Origin: Actinomycetota bacterium
GTDB lineage: Bacteria; Actinomycetota; Acidimicrobiia; Acidimicrobiales; Microtrichaceae
Reading direction: 5' to 3'
NCBI GenBank assembly: GCA_016870275.1
Contig: VGBZ01000014.1
Span: forward strand, 1 to 55,514
DNA length: 55,514 nt
Both the position numbers and the translations under genes were made by a program. Shown piece by piece: positions 23,704 through 31,470 of the stretch; the stretch's first letter is position 1; each line of letters begins with the position of its first letter. The notes beneath the pieces were generated by a model. That model made no database searches. It was not told the origin of the DNA and was given only the letters and a program-made list of their open reading frames with translations.

Positions 23704-25586
23704 TGGGGATCCTCGACGAGGACGTGGCCCGGGTGCGGGAGAGCACCGACATCGTCGGGCTCATCTCGCAGTACACGCAACTCAAGCGGGTCGGCCAGCG
23801 CTGGAGCGGACTCTGTCCGTTCCATGCCGAGAAGACCCCGAGCTTCTCGGTCAACGACAGCGAGGGTCTCTACCACTGCTTCGGGTGCCGGGCGTCGGGT
23901 GACGCCATCACCTTCGTGCGGGAGATCGAACACGTCGACTTCGTCTCGGCCGTCGAGGTGCTCGCAGGCCGATGTGGGATCACGCTCCGCTACAGCGACA
24001 GCGAGGAGCACGAGGGTCGACGACGTCACGCTCGACTTCTCGAGCTGATGGAGCGAGCAGTCGAGTGGTACCACGACCGGCTGCGCACCGCACCCGATGC
24101 AGGCGCAGCCCGTCGCTACCTGCGCCACCGCGGATTCGACTCCGACGAAGTGGCCCGGTATCGACTTGGATGGGCGCCCGATGACTGGGACCGGCTCGTG
24201 CGGGGACTCGGTGCGCCCGCAGAGGATCTCGAGGCGGCCGGTCTGGGGTTCACCAACCGGGCCGGGCGTCTCCAGGACTTCTTCCGGGCCCGGATCCTGT
24301 TCCCGATCGACGACGAGCGGGGCCGGCCGATCGGCTTCGGCGGCCGGAAACTCCCCGGCACCGAGGGCGCCAAGTACCAGAACTCCCGGGACAACGTCCT
24401 CTACAACAAGTCCAAGGCCCTCTACGGTCTCGATCGGGCCAAGACCGGAATCGTCCAAGCCAACGAGGTCGTCGTGTGCGAGGGGTACACCGACGTCGTC
24501 GGCTTCGACCGTGCCGACATCGGTCGTGCGGTCGCCACGTGCGGGACCTCGCTCACCGAGGACCACGTGCGGGCACTCAAGCGCTTCTCCCGGCGCATCG
24601 TGCTCGCCTACGACGCCGACGAGGCTGGCCAGGCCGCCGCCGAGCGTGTCTACGCCTGGGAGCAGGCGCACGAGATCTCCGTGTTCGTCGTCCATCTCCC
24701 GCCCGGGGCCGATCCGGATGAGCTCGCCCGGAGTGATCCTCAACGGTTGCGCTCATCGGTGGTCGATGCTCGACCGTTCCTGTCCTTCCGGGTCGAACGG
24801 GTCATGTCCGCTGCGGATCTCGACTCGCCCGAGGGCCGAGCACGGGCTGCCGACGCTGCTCTGGTGGTGGTTGCGGAGCATCCCGACGAGTTGGTCCGGG
24901 ATCAGTACGTGATGGATCTTGCGGACCGCTGTCGGGTGCCTCCCGACCAGATGCGGGCCCGGCTGGAACAGGTCCGGCGAGCACCTCGGCCGTCGGGCGA
25001 CGCCGACCGGAGGAGTCGCGGCCTGGACGAGGCCGAGCGACCGGTTTCCGGTGTTGGCCGCCTTCCGGAATTGCATGACGGTGTGGAGTCCGAGGCGCTC
25101 CGTTTGCGGCTCCACCATCCGGAGGTGGCCGCCGGGGCGCTCGACGCCCGAATGTTCTCCCACGCGCTCGCCGCAGCCGCCTACCGGGCGGTGGAGGCGT
25201 GGGGGTCGCCGGCTGCTGCGGTCGACCACGTGCCGCCCGAGGTGGCCGAGGTCCTGGCGCGCCTCGCCGTCGAGCCGCTCGAGATCGATCCGACCGACGT
25301 CCTGGCCAGATTCGCCGGTGAGGTCGGGCGGCGCACCCTCGCCGACCTCGAGGCCGAGGCCCGCAGTTCGATGGATCCGCTGGCGTTCGCCGAGGTGGTG
25401 TCGTGGCTGAAGGTGACCCTCGACCATCTCCGCCGGCCCAACGTCGACGTGGACACCCTGATGGAGTTGGTAGCCTTCCTCCGGGCGGAAGTGGTCCAAA
25501 CCGATGCGGAATCCAGTGGGAACGTGTCGTCCGGGACTGCTCCCGAACCGGTTGCGGAGACGTCGGACGTGGGGGAGTTGGAGTAG
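23703..25586 (+). CDS. dnaG: DNA primase
   Basis: Makes RNA primers at the replication fork. 627 residues: N-terminal CHC2 zinc finger (Cys38, His41, Cys59, Cys62), RNA polymerase core with the TOPRIM motif VVCEGYTDVVG and YDADEAG, and a divergent C-terminal helicase-binding region. ATG at 23703 overlaps the preceding stop as TGATG. rpoD follows after only 3 nt, the actinobacterial form of the macromolecular synthesis operon. Confidence 0.95.
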   Translation: MGILDEDVARVRESTDIVGLISQYTQLKRVGQRWSGLCPFHAEKTPSFSVNDSEGLYHCFGCRASGDAITFVREIEHVDFVSAVEVLAGRCGITLRYSDSEEHEGRRRHARLLELMERAVEWYHDRLRTAPDAGAARRYLRHRGFDSDEVARYRLGWAPDDWDRLVRGLGAPAEDLEAAGLGFTNRAGRLQDFFRARILFPIDDERGRPIGFGGRKLPGTEGAKYQNSRDNVLYNKSKALYGLDRAKTGIVQANEVVVCEGYTDVVGFDRADIGRAVATCGTSLTEDHVRALKRFSRRIVLAYDADEAGQAAAERVYAWEQAHEISVFVVHLPPGADPDELARSDPQRLRSSVVDARPFLSFRVERVMSAADLDSPEGRARAADAALVVVAEHPDELVRDQYVMDLADRCRVPPDQMRARLEQVRRAPRPSGDADRRSRGLDEAERPVSGVGRLPELHDGVESEALRLRLHHPEVAAGALDARMFSHALAAAAYRAVEAWGSPAAAVDHVPPEVAEVLARLAVEPLEIDPTDVLARFAGEVGRRTLADLEAEARSSMDPLAFAEVVSWLKVTLDHLRRPNVDVDTLMELVAFLRAEVVQTDAESSGNVSSGTAPEPVAETSDVGELE

Positions 25587-25589
25587 CTG

Positions 25590-26876
25590 GTGGGCATCTG
25601 GCAGTCCGTGCTCGACGCTGAAATCGAGTCGCTCGCAGCGATGGCTGCGCAGGCCGACGGCGTCCTACAACTCGACGATGCGCTGAGTGTGCTGCAACTC
25701 GAGATGACCGACGAGGTGGTGGAGCAGACCGTTGAGTTCTGGTCGGCCCGTAACGTGGAGGTGCGCATCGAGGTCGTCGACGATGTCGATGAGATCGAAC
25801 CCATTCTCGTTGAGGAACGCCGGCCGAATCCGGCGAGATCAGAGCGAGCTGCGACGCGTCGTTCCGGACGGACCTCCCGACAGGGCCGCAGTGGTGTTCG
25901 GGCTCGCAGCGGTGGTTTCGCTCGGCGGTCGTCTGCGGACTCCGTTGCGTCCGACCCCATGACGACGTACCTCCGTGAGATCGGTCAGGTTTCGCTCCTC
26001 ACCGGCCAGGAGGAGGTCGATCTCGCCAAGCGGATCGAGGCGGGCGTGCTCGCTGAGGAGCGGTTGGCCGATCTGAACGTCTCCGGGGAGATCAAGCAAC
26101 TCGGAGCAGGCGAACGATCCAAGCTCCAGCTGAGCCGACGTGACGGTGACCGCGCCCGGGAGCAGCTCACTCAAGCCAACCTTCGTCTGGTGGTCTCGAT
26201 CGCCAAGCGGTATCTGGGACGGGGTCTTCCCATCTCGGATTTGGTCCAGGAGGGCAATCTCGGACTCATGCGTGCTGTCGAGAAGTTCGACTACACCAAG
26301 GGGTTCAAGTTCTCGACCTACGCCACATGGTGGATCCGTCAGGCGATCACGCGGGCCATCGCCGATCAGGCCCGCACGATCCGGATCCCGGTCCACATGT
26401 TCGAGTCCATGAACCGGATCCAGCAGATGCAGCGTCAATTGACCCAGGAACTCGAGCGGGAGCCCACGATCGAGGAACTGGCGAAGAAGGCAGAGCTCAC
26501 CCCGAACCGGGTGCGCGACATCCTCAAGTTATCCCAGGACACGCTGTCGCTCGATCAGGCCGTCGGCGACGATGACGACGGCTCGCTCAGTGACTTCATC
26601 GAGGATCAACACGCACAGGCCCCTCAGGATGTGGCCACGGCCAACTCGCTGTCCGAGCAGATCATGTCGGCGCTCGACGATCTCTCAGAGCGCGAGCGGG
26701 ACGTCGTCCGGATGCGATTCGGTCTCGATGGACACCATCCTCGGACCCTCGAGGAGGTCGGGGTGGCGTTCGGTGTCACCCGGGAGCGGATCCGTCAGAT
26801 CGAGTCGAAGACATTGGCGAAGCTCCGACACCCACACCACCGGGCGAAGCTCGAGGACTTCCTCCGGGCGGACTGA
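25590..26876 (+). CDS. rpoD: Primary RNA polymerase sigma factor (SigA/RpoD)
   Basis: Housekeeping sigma-70. 428 residues: a short acidic region 1.1 (1-75), a basic Ser/Arg linker (85-120), region 1.2 ([29 protein letters not shown]), region 2 with the RpoD box ([42 protein letters not shown], shown here only as location), region 3, and region 4 helix-turn-helix ending [22 protein letters not shown] start at 25590, with GGGGGAG upstream. Confidence 0.95.
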   Translation: MGIWQSVLDAEIESLAAMAAQADGVLQLDDALSVLQLEMTDEVVEQTVEFWSARNVEVRIEVVDDVDEIEPILVEERRPNPARSERAATRRSGRTSRQGRSGVRARSGGFARRSSADSVASDPMTTYLREIGQVSLLTGQEEVDLAKRIEAGVLAEERLADLNVSGEIKQLGAGERSKLQLSRRDGDRAREQLTQANLRLVVSIAKRYLGRGLPISDLVQEGNLGLMRAVEKFDYTKGFKFSTYATWWIRQAITRAIADQARTIRIPVHMFESMNRIQQMQRQLTQELEREPTIEELAKKAELTPNRVRDILKLSQDTLSLDQAVGDDDDGSLSDFIEDQHAQAPQDVATANSLSEQIMSALDDLSERERDVVRMRFGLDGHHPRTLEEVGVAFGVTRERIRQIESKTLAKLRHPHHRAKLEDFLRAD

Positions 26877-26910
26877 TCCCATCGAGATCCGTAACCGGCG
26901 CACACCTGGA

Positions 26911-26927
26911 CGGCCGGGTGACGGCCG
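26911..26927. terminator. Possible hairpin terminator after rpoD
   Basis: CGGCCG, loop GGTGA, CGGCCG: a 6-bp GC-only stem 35 nt after the rpoD stop, without a T tract. It could end the glyS-dnaG-rpoD transcript, but short palindromes like this are frequent in such GC-rich DNA. Confidence 0.35.
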
Positions 26928-26965
26928 GCGGTCGTGACTTCGTGCCGCAGGACCGCCCAGTGGGG

Positions 26966-27013
26966 CCGGGCCGCAGGGCAGTGCCGCATGACCGGGCCGC
27001 AGGGCAGTGCCGC
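26966..27013. repeat. 22-bp direct repeat upstream of tRNA-Asn
   Basis: Two identical 22-bp copies beginning ccgggccgcagggcag at 26966 and 26992 (period 26 bp), followed by a shorter gccgccgccagt repeat. It lies in the 248-nt space between rpoD and tRNA-Asn. No function is evident. Confidence 0.75.
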
Positions 27014-27124
27014 CGCCAGTGCCGCCGCCAGTGCCGTCGTCTGCGACATTGACTCCGCAGCGGCGGAGGTTGGGGTCACCCTGGGCGGCCGCTATTGTTC
27101 TCAGGCCTCCCTCGGGAGGTGCTG

Positions 27125-27197
27125 TCCGGGGTAGCTCAGCTGGCAGAGCAGCTGACTGTTAATCAGCGGGTCGTGGGTTCGAGCCCCACCCCCGGAG
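27125..27197 (+). tRNA. tRNA-Asn (anticodon GTT)
   Basis: A 73-nt cloverleaf: acceptor stem TCCGGGG/CCCCGGA with discriminator G, D arm with AGCTCAGCTGGCAGAGC, anticodon stem GCTGA/TCAGC with loop CTGTTAA (GTT at 27158-27160), T arm GTGGG-TTCGAGC-CCCAC. No CCA is encoded. Its 3' part is duplicated at 29461-29509, marking an island boundary. Confidence 0.95.
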
Positions 27198-27204
27198 CAA
27201 ACCA
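27156..27204 (+). other. attL-like copy: tRNA-Asn 3' part, from anticodon loop to 7 nt past the gene
   Basis: These 49 bp match 29461-29509 at 47 positions; the two differences are at 27161 and 27080-type T-loop position 27180. The repeat starts exactly in the anticodon loop (ctgtt), the place where many tyrosine integrases cross over in tRNA genes. This copy belongs to the intact tRNA. Confidence 0.85.
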
Positions 27205-27284
27205 AGCAAATAAGGGGATCGGGGTCGATCGACAGCGGTTTAGCGTGGTCACACCCGTTTCCCGCATGGCGGCGATCGTCAGCT

Positions 27285-27404
27285 CTACGGAATGGGTTCC
27301 TCGGCGGTCTCGATGCCCATCCACCGGCGGAGCGATTCGAACATGTCGTGGTTGGCGTGGCGCAGCCTCGGGTGCTGCATCCACGCCTCGATGATTTCGG
27401 TCAT
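27285..27404 (-). pseudogene. N-terminal stub of an amidohydrolase-family gene
   Basis: A 39-codon frame starting MTEIIEAWMQHPRLRH and containing MFESLRRWMG, which resembles the N-terminus of TIM-barrel amidohydrolases annotated in many actinobacteria (I/D-AWMQHP...MFxSLRRW). It ends at a TAG with none of the metal-binding core. No continuation is seen downstream in any frame, so it looks like a truncation fragment within the island. Family assignment from 39 residues is tentative. Confidence 0.5.
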
Positions 27405-27641
27405 CGGGGCCTGCCTCTGGTGGTGATGTCGCAAAGGAGCCCGGCGGCTCGGTCGCCACGGCGTGGCGCACCTCGCCGCGGAACCGCAGGGGCCGCTGTC
27501 GACGCACACAGCGGCACGACGGCAGTCGCTCATTGCTCCGTGGCGTGCCGTCCCTTGGTCACGGCCGGTGGCGACCCGCAGCCGGCGTTTGACACCGGTC
27601 TCCATCGCAGAAACGACGACGAACCTCGGGAAGCCGAACCG

Positions 27642-28322
27642 CTAGGAAACGTTGCAGTACCCATTCAAGGGGTCCGGGGCCTTAGAGCACTCCGGCGTAT
27701 CTTTTACTGAAACCCACTGACCGCCCTCCGACTTGAGGACGAAAGCATAATCGTATCCTCCTGGGGGTTCGTCCCCCGAAGCGTCGCCGGCGGCGTAGCC
27801 ACCCGCGCACTGGTAACCTATGAGAAAGCGAGTATCTTCGAGCGCAGCGAGGATGGCCGTGGAGGTGCAGGGAGCCGTGCCGCCCGAGGGCCCCGAAGGC
27901 TTGGTCGGCGGGGCTGTGGGGGAGGTGGGCGACGACGAGTCGCACACGGTCTTACCCTCGGAGGAGGCGGTGGACAGGGCGTTGTCGGTCTCGGGGCCGA
28001 GCTCACCGTCGACCTCGAGGCCCGCGGCGGTCTGGAACGCGACGATGGCGGCGTCGGTCTTGGGGCCGATGATTCCGTCGACCCCACCCTCGTAGCAGCC
28101 CACGTCCTTCAGCTCCTGCTGGACTTTCTTATCGAAAACCACCGTCTGGGCCGACTCGCCGCCGGAGGCGGTGTTGGTGGTCGCGTCGCTGGAGGCGGTG
28201 GTGGTGGTGGCGGTCTCGTCGCTGCCGCAACCGGCTAGGAGCACGAGCGCAACAATGGGCACTGCGGCCCATCCCAAGCGGCGCCGATGCGTCGGACACA
28301 AGATGGCGTTCGAGTGCAGCAT
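27642..28322 (-). CDS. Lipoprotein with peptidoglycan-binding (PG_binding_1-like) domain
   Basis: 226 residues. The signal peptide ends in the lipobox LLAGC, so it should be a lipid-anchored extracytoplasmic protein. A Thr/Ala/Ser linker follows, then VQQELKDVGCYEGGVDGIIGPKTDAAIVAFQ, a PG_binding_1 repeat, a second Pro/Thr-rich linker and a Cys-containing C-terminal domain of unknown type. The start at 28322 is decided by GGAGG with 6-nt spacing; an ATG two codons upstream abuts the same site and is less likely. The gene lies within the island and has more A/T in third positions near its 3' end than the flanks, consistent with transfer. Confidence 0.82.
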   Translation of the reverse strand: MLHSNAILCPTHRRRLGWAAVPIVALVLLAGCGSDETATTTTASSDATTNTASGGESAQTVVFDKKVQQELKDVGCYEGGVDGIIGPKTDAAIVAFQTAAGLEVDGELGPETDNALSTASSEGKTVCDSSSPTSPTAPPTKPSGPSGGTAPCTSTAILAALEDTRFLIGYQCAGGYAAGDASGDEPPGGYDYAFVLKSEGGQWVSVKDTPECSKAPDPLNGYCNVS

Positions 28323-28502
28323 GTACATCCTCCGAGGATCGTGAGAAAGCGACCGTAGTTTGCGACTTCGCCAGGGATCAACGTCGGCCCCGCGCGACTC
28401 CGGGGCGGGGTGCTGGCCGGCCAGCTCGACTGGTCGGCGGCCAACGGCTTCAACGGCCGGTCGCGGTACCGACCGCGTGAAGTCGGAGGCGGCCGGCCCA
28501 GC

Positions 28503-29149
28503 CTAGGCATCGGGTTCACCGGCAGCGAGCGCCTCGAAGTAGCTCCGCAGCGTGGTGGTCCCGCGAGGCGGGCCCAGCCCGTCGACCTCGCCGGCCACCA
28601 CGATGAACTCGCCCAGGTCGCCGAACTGCTCGGAGGCGAGTCGCAGCGCGCGCACCAGCCCTCGGGCCGCCCGCAGCGGGATGCCCGTGATCTTGGGGCG
28701 CTTGCCCACCACGTCGAAGGCCAGCAGTGCGGCTTTCTGCTGGGTCATGGTCTCGGGCCCGCCGGCCTCGACCTCGACCTCGTCGCCCTCGGCGGAGTCG
28801 GCGAACACCTGCGCCAGGTCTCTGCCGTGGATCGGGCTCATCCCGTTGGACCTGTCGCCCACCAGGAAGGCACGGCCGCGCTTGGCCATGGTGAGCAGGG
28901 CGCCCATGTCCGAGAAGTAGCCACACGGGCGGACGATCCGGTGGTCGAGACCGGACGAGCGCAGCTCAGCCAGCACTTTCTCGTGGGCGACGGCGATGGT
29001 CAGGCCGGCCAGCGCCGGATCCTCCGGGTCCTGCATCGACACGCAGACGAACTGGCGCACACCGGCGGCGATGGCGAGGTCGATCAGGGTGTGGTTGCAC
29101 TCGTAGTCGAACTGCTCGAAGCTGAGCCGGTCGCACCCGCCACCAGCAC
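28503..29149 (-). pseudogene. Broken NmrA-type (atypical SDR) NAD(P)-binding protein
   Basis: The 3' part encodes a good C-terminal two thirds of an NmrA/NAD(P)H-binding protein: HTLIDLAIAAGVRQFVCVS, then HEKVLAELRSSGLDHRIVRPCGYF and the PIHGRDLA region. Immediately upstream, at 29149-29126, another frame encodes VLVAGATG, the family's N-terminal dinucleotide motif. About 80-100 expected residues between the two are missing and the frames do not match, so an out-of-frame internal deletion has destroyed the gene. A GTG at 29060 could start a shortened product without the nucleotide-binding motif; it is unlikely to be functional. Confidence 0.7.
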
Positions 29150-29460
29150 CCGCGTCCCGTGGCCCGCTCGACTCCGCCGCGCGGGACCGACCCGTCAGCC
29201 ACGACGCTGGCGGCGCACCCGGCGGCCGAGCTCGAGGACAACGACGCCGCAGCGTGGCGGGCAGGATGGGAGGCCGTCTGGCGCTCCGCCGCGCCGCTCA
29301 GATCCTCCGAGCCGCCGAGCTCGATCGGGACCGTCGGGCCGCCTCCGACAAGGGCCCGACAGACACCTGAAAGCGCCCACAGCGCTCCGATCTGCAACCG
29401 TCTGTCGCCCGCTTGTTAGCGGGTCTGGCGCTAGTGAGCACAGCGTTGAGCGCCGACTAC
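29150..29460. other. Gene-free stretch at the right end of the island
   Basis: No convincing gene on either strand. It contains a hairpin (CCCGCT at 29408-29413, loop TGTT, AGCGGG at 29418-29423) and an inverted pair GGCGCT (29427-29432) / AGCGCC (29449-29454) just before the right repeat. These could be terminator or recombination-site arms; nothing decides. Confidence 0.5.
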
Positions 29461-29509
29461 CTGTTCATCAGCGGGTCGTGGGTTAGAGCCCCACCCCCGG
29501 AGCAAACCA
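29461..29509 (+). other. attR-like displaced tRNA-Asn 3' fragment
   Basis: 47 of 49 bases equal 27156-27204. One change turns the T-loop TTCGAGC into TTAGAGC, which would break a functional tRNA, and there is no acceptor 5' strand or D arm before it. It is therefore a displaced 3' end left at the right border, not a second tRNA gene. Confidence 0.85.
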
Positions 29510-29577
29510 CCGAGTCCCCTTGCGTTCATCCCCCGTCAGGCTGACCGCTGCGTGTGCGAGGGAGAGGGGTCTGGGGA

Positions 29578-30021
29578 TCACTTGCAGCGATCGGGGACCC
29601 GCTGGTCGAGGCTCCGGTAGCGGTCCTGAAGTTCATGGCGGTCGTAGCCGTCGAGGCCGTCGTAGCGGGCCTTGGCCCGACCCTCGCCGATCAGGACCGT
29701 TCCGAGATCGAGGCCGTCCCATTGGATGTAGGCGATCTCTCGGTCGTACTGATCGACGGTGTCACCACCACCGTTCTTGACGATGACCCGTCGACCGCCG
29801 ACGAGTTGGCTCACACGTTCCTTGGCGTCCTGGAATCCGCACTTACCCCGCTCGGGCGTGTCGATGCCCTGGATGCGGATCCGACGGCCGTCGACGTCGA
29901 GCGTGTCACCATCGACCACGTAGGTCACGGTTCCGAGACGACAGCCCGACACCAATGCCATCGCCGCCACGACGAGGGTGATGGCACCCACGCGCACCCG
30001 AGATCTGACACACCTGCCCAT
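29578..30021 (-). CDS. Thermonuclease-family (SNase-like) lipoprotein
   Basis: Probable secreted, membrane-anchored nuclease. 147 residues: basic N-terminus, hydrophobic signal segment, lipobox ALVSGC, then an SNase domain with VDGDTLDVDGRRIRIQGIDTPE (Ca-binding Asp and catalytic Arg region) and a second Arg/Glu region (RVIVKNGGGDTVDQYDREIAYI). ATG at 30021 with GAGG 6 nt upstream. It is a stand-alone gene just outside the island's right repeat. Confidence 0.85.
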   Translation of the reverse strand: MGRCVRSRVRVGAITLVVAAMALVSGCRLGTVTYVVDGDTLDVDGRRIRIQGIDTPERGKCGFQDAKERVSQLVGGRRVIVKNGGGDTVDQYDREIAYIQWDGLDLGTVLIGEGRAKARYDGLDGYDRHELQDRYRSLDQRVPDRCK

Positions 30022-30150
30022 TGCCTCGTTCCCTCAGTGATCGCCGTTCCGCTCTGCCCTGCGGATTCCCTCGGGCGGAGACCTCGCCTCCGCCAGCCAG
30101 AACCTCCATTCCGACCTGTAGTCGAGGTTACTCCGTGAGTCGAACGTCGT

Positions 30151-31380
30151 TCATCTTCGACCGAGGAACGTTTCGAGCAGATCCGAGACCACCTCTTCCC
30201 GATCGAAGGACTCCTCCACGCTCACTGCGGCTGCCGAGGTGAGCCGGTCGGCAAGCTGTGCGTCGCCGAGGATCCGTCTGATGGACTCGGCGAGGGCCAC
30301 TGCGTCGCGTTGATCGACGAGCAGTCCGCTGACCTCGTCGGTGATCAACTCAGGCACACCGGCGGTCCGAGTGGCCACGACCGGCACACCGATCGCCATG
30401 GCCTCCATCAGCGTCACGGGGATGCCCTCGGCGTCCCCGTCCGGTGTCTCGACCGACGCCGAGACCACGACGTCGGCGGACTCCATGGCGTTGAACACGT
30501 CGTCGTGGGACCGGGGGCCGAGGAACCGCACCGACCCCGACAACCCGAGCCGTTCAACCTGTTCCTCGATCGCCGGACGGAGCTCACCATCTCCGATCAG
30601 GGTCAACTCGGCGTCGGTTCCGTTGCTCACGAGGAGCGCCAGGGCATCGAGAAGCACGTCGTGGCCCTTCGTCGCGTTGAAGCGGGCGACGCACAGCACT
30701 CGAGCGGGCCCCTGGAGGTCACGACGGTTGAGCCGACGACGGTTGCGCCGGTTCCTGGCGTCGCTCAGATCGACGCCGAGGTGCACGACGTGGATCAGAT
30801 CAGCCTCGGCCGGTGCGATCGCCGCAAGCCGGTCGCGGCCGTACTCGGAGATGGCGATCACCGCCGACGCATCGTGGATCTTGCGGTCGAGGAACGTCGT
30901 GTCCACGTAGATGTCGTGGGCGTGTGCAGTGAACGAGTACGGAATGTCGGTGAGGCGCCAGATCAGCCAGGCGTTGGTGGCGGCATGGGTCGCAAAGTGG
31001 GCGTGGACGTGTTCGACACTGTTCGTTGCACACCACCGGGCAAACCACGCCGCCTGCGGGATGAGCGCAGCGGTTCGGATCAGGAAACCAACCGATGCCC
31101 GGTTGCCGGCGAGCGCTGTGGCGATCGCCCGGGCGGTCCGGCCGGGATGACGGACGAACCACCAGATGAGCGCCCCGATCGCCGCTGGGCTCCATGGTCG
31201 GATGTAGTGCGCCCGGGCCTCGAGCGGGATGGCCGCCGGGTGGGCGACGGGATCGCGGTGGTGGATGAGCGGGAGGATCTCCACGCTGACACCTCGCTGT
31301 TCGACTGCCGTGATCTCGTCGATCACGAAGGTCTCGCTGACCTTGGGGAAGCGAGACATGGTGTAGGCGATCCGAGCCAC
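30151..31380 (-). CDS. Family 4 glycosyltransferase (GT-B fold)
   Basis: Retaining glycosyltransferase of 409 residues, probably acting on a surface glycan or glycolipid. N-terminal acceptor domain starts YTMSRFPKVSETFVIDEI; HAHFATHAATNAW and FTAHAHDIY are typical; the C-terminal donor domain has RFNATKGHDVLLDALA, the EGIPVTLMEAMAIGVPVV motif (Glu-x7-Glu) and VPELI. GTG start at 31380. Divergent from the GGDEF-EAL gene with about 90 nt between. Confidence 0.9.
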   Translation of the reverse strand: MARIAYTMSRFPKVSETFVIDEITAVEQRGVSVEILPLIHHRDPVAHPAAIPLEARAHYIRPWSPAAIGALIWWFVRHPGRTARAIATALAGNRASVGFLIRTAALIPQAAWFARWCATNSVEHVHAHFATHAATNAWLIWRLTDIPYSFTAHAHDIYVDTTFLDRKIHDASAVIAISEYGRDRLAAIAPAEADLIHVVHLGVDLSDARNRRNRRRLNRRDLQGPARVLCVARFNATKGHDVLLDALALLVSNGTDAELTLIGDGELRPAIEEQVERLGLSGSVRFLGPRSHDDVFNAMESADVVVSASVETPDGDAEGIPVTLMEAMAIGVPVVATRTAGVPELITDEVSGLLVDQRDAVALAESIRRILGDAQLADRLTSAAAVSVEESFDREEVVSDLLETFLGRR

Positions 31381-31470
31381 CGGGCGAGCGTACCGATCGT
31401 GGTCCAGCTGCCGGATCGCCGATCGTCGGGAAATGTTTCAGGCCCCGTCCGGGCGGACCGATGTCATGTC

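Larger units (their letters stand above)
27156..29509. mobile_element. Decayed tRNA-Asn integrated island, about 2.3 kb, no integrase
   Basis: Bounded by the 49-bp direct repeat of the tRNA-Asn 3' part. Inside are a 39-codon amidohydrolase stub, a lipoprotein gene with lower GC than its neighbours, a broken NmrA-type reductase and a gene-free stretch next to the right repeat. No integrase, transposase or other mobility gene is visible, so it is either a remnant after deletion or an element moved by an enzyme encoded elsewhere. The boundaries are seen in the sequence; the history is inference. Confidence 0.75.

Noticed and set aside
28410-29486. 358-codon plus-strand open frame in the island
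   Set aside because: Antisense of the broken NmrA-type gene and non-coding sequence; no motif.
29461-29509. Second tRNA-Asn gene
   Set aside because: Only the 3' half is present; no acceptor 5' strand, no D arm, T loop mutated. It is a displaced repeat.
30310-31470. N-terminal extension of the GGDEF-EAL frame by about 390 codons
   Set aside because: It runs opposite to the GT4 glycosyltransferase and has no domain; PAS sequence begins only near 31480.
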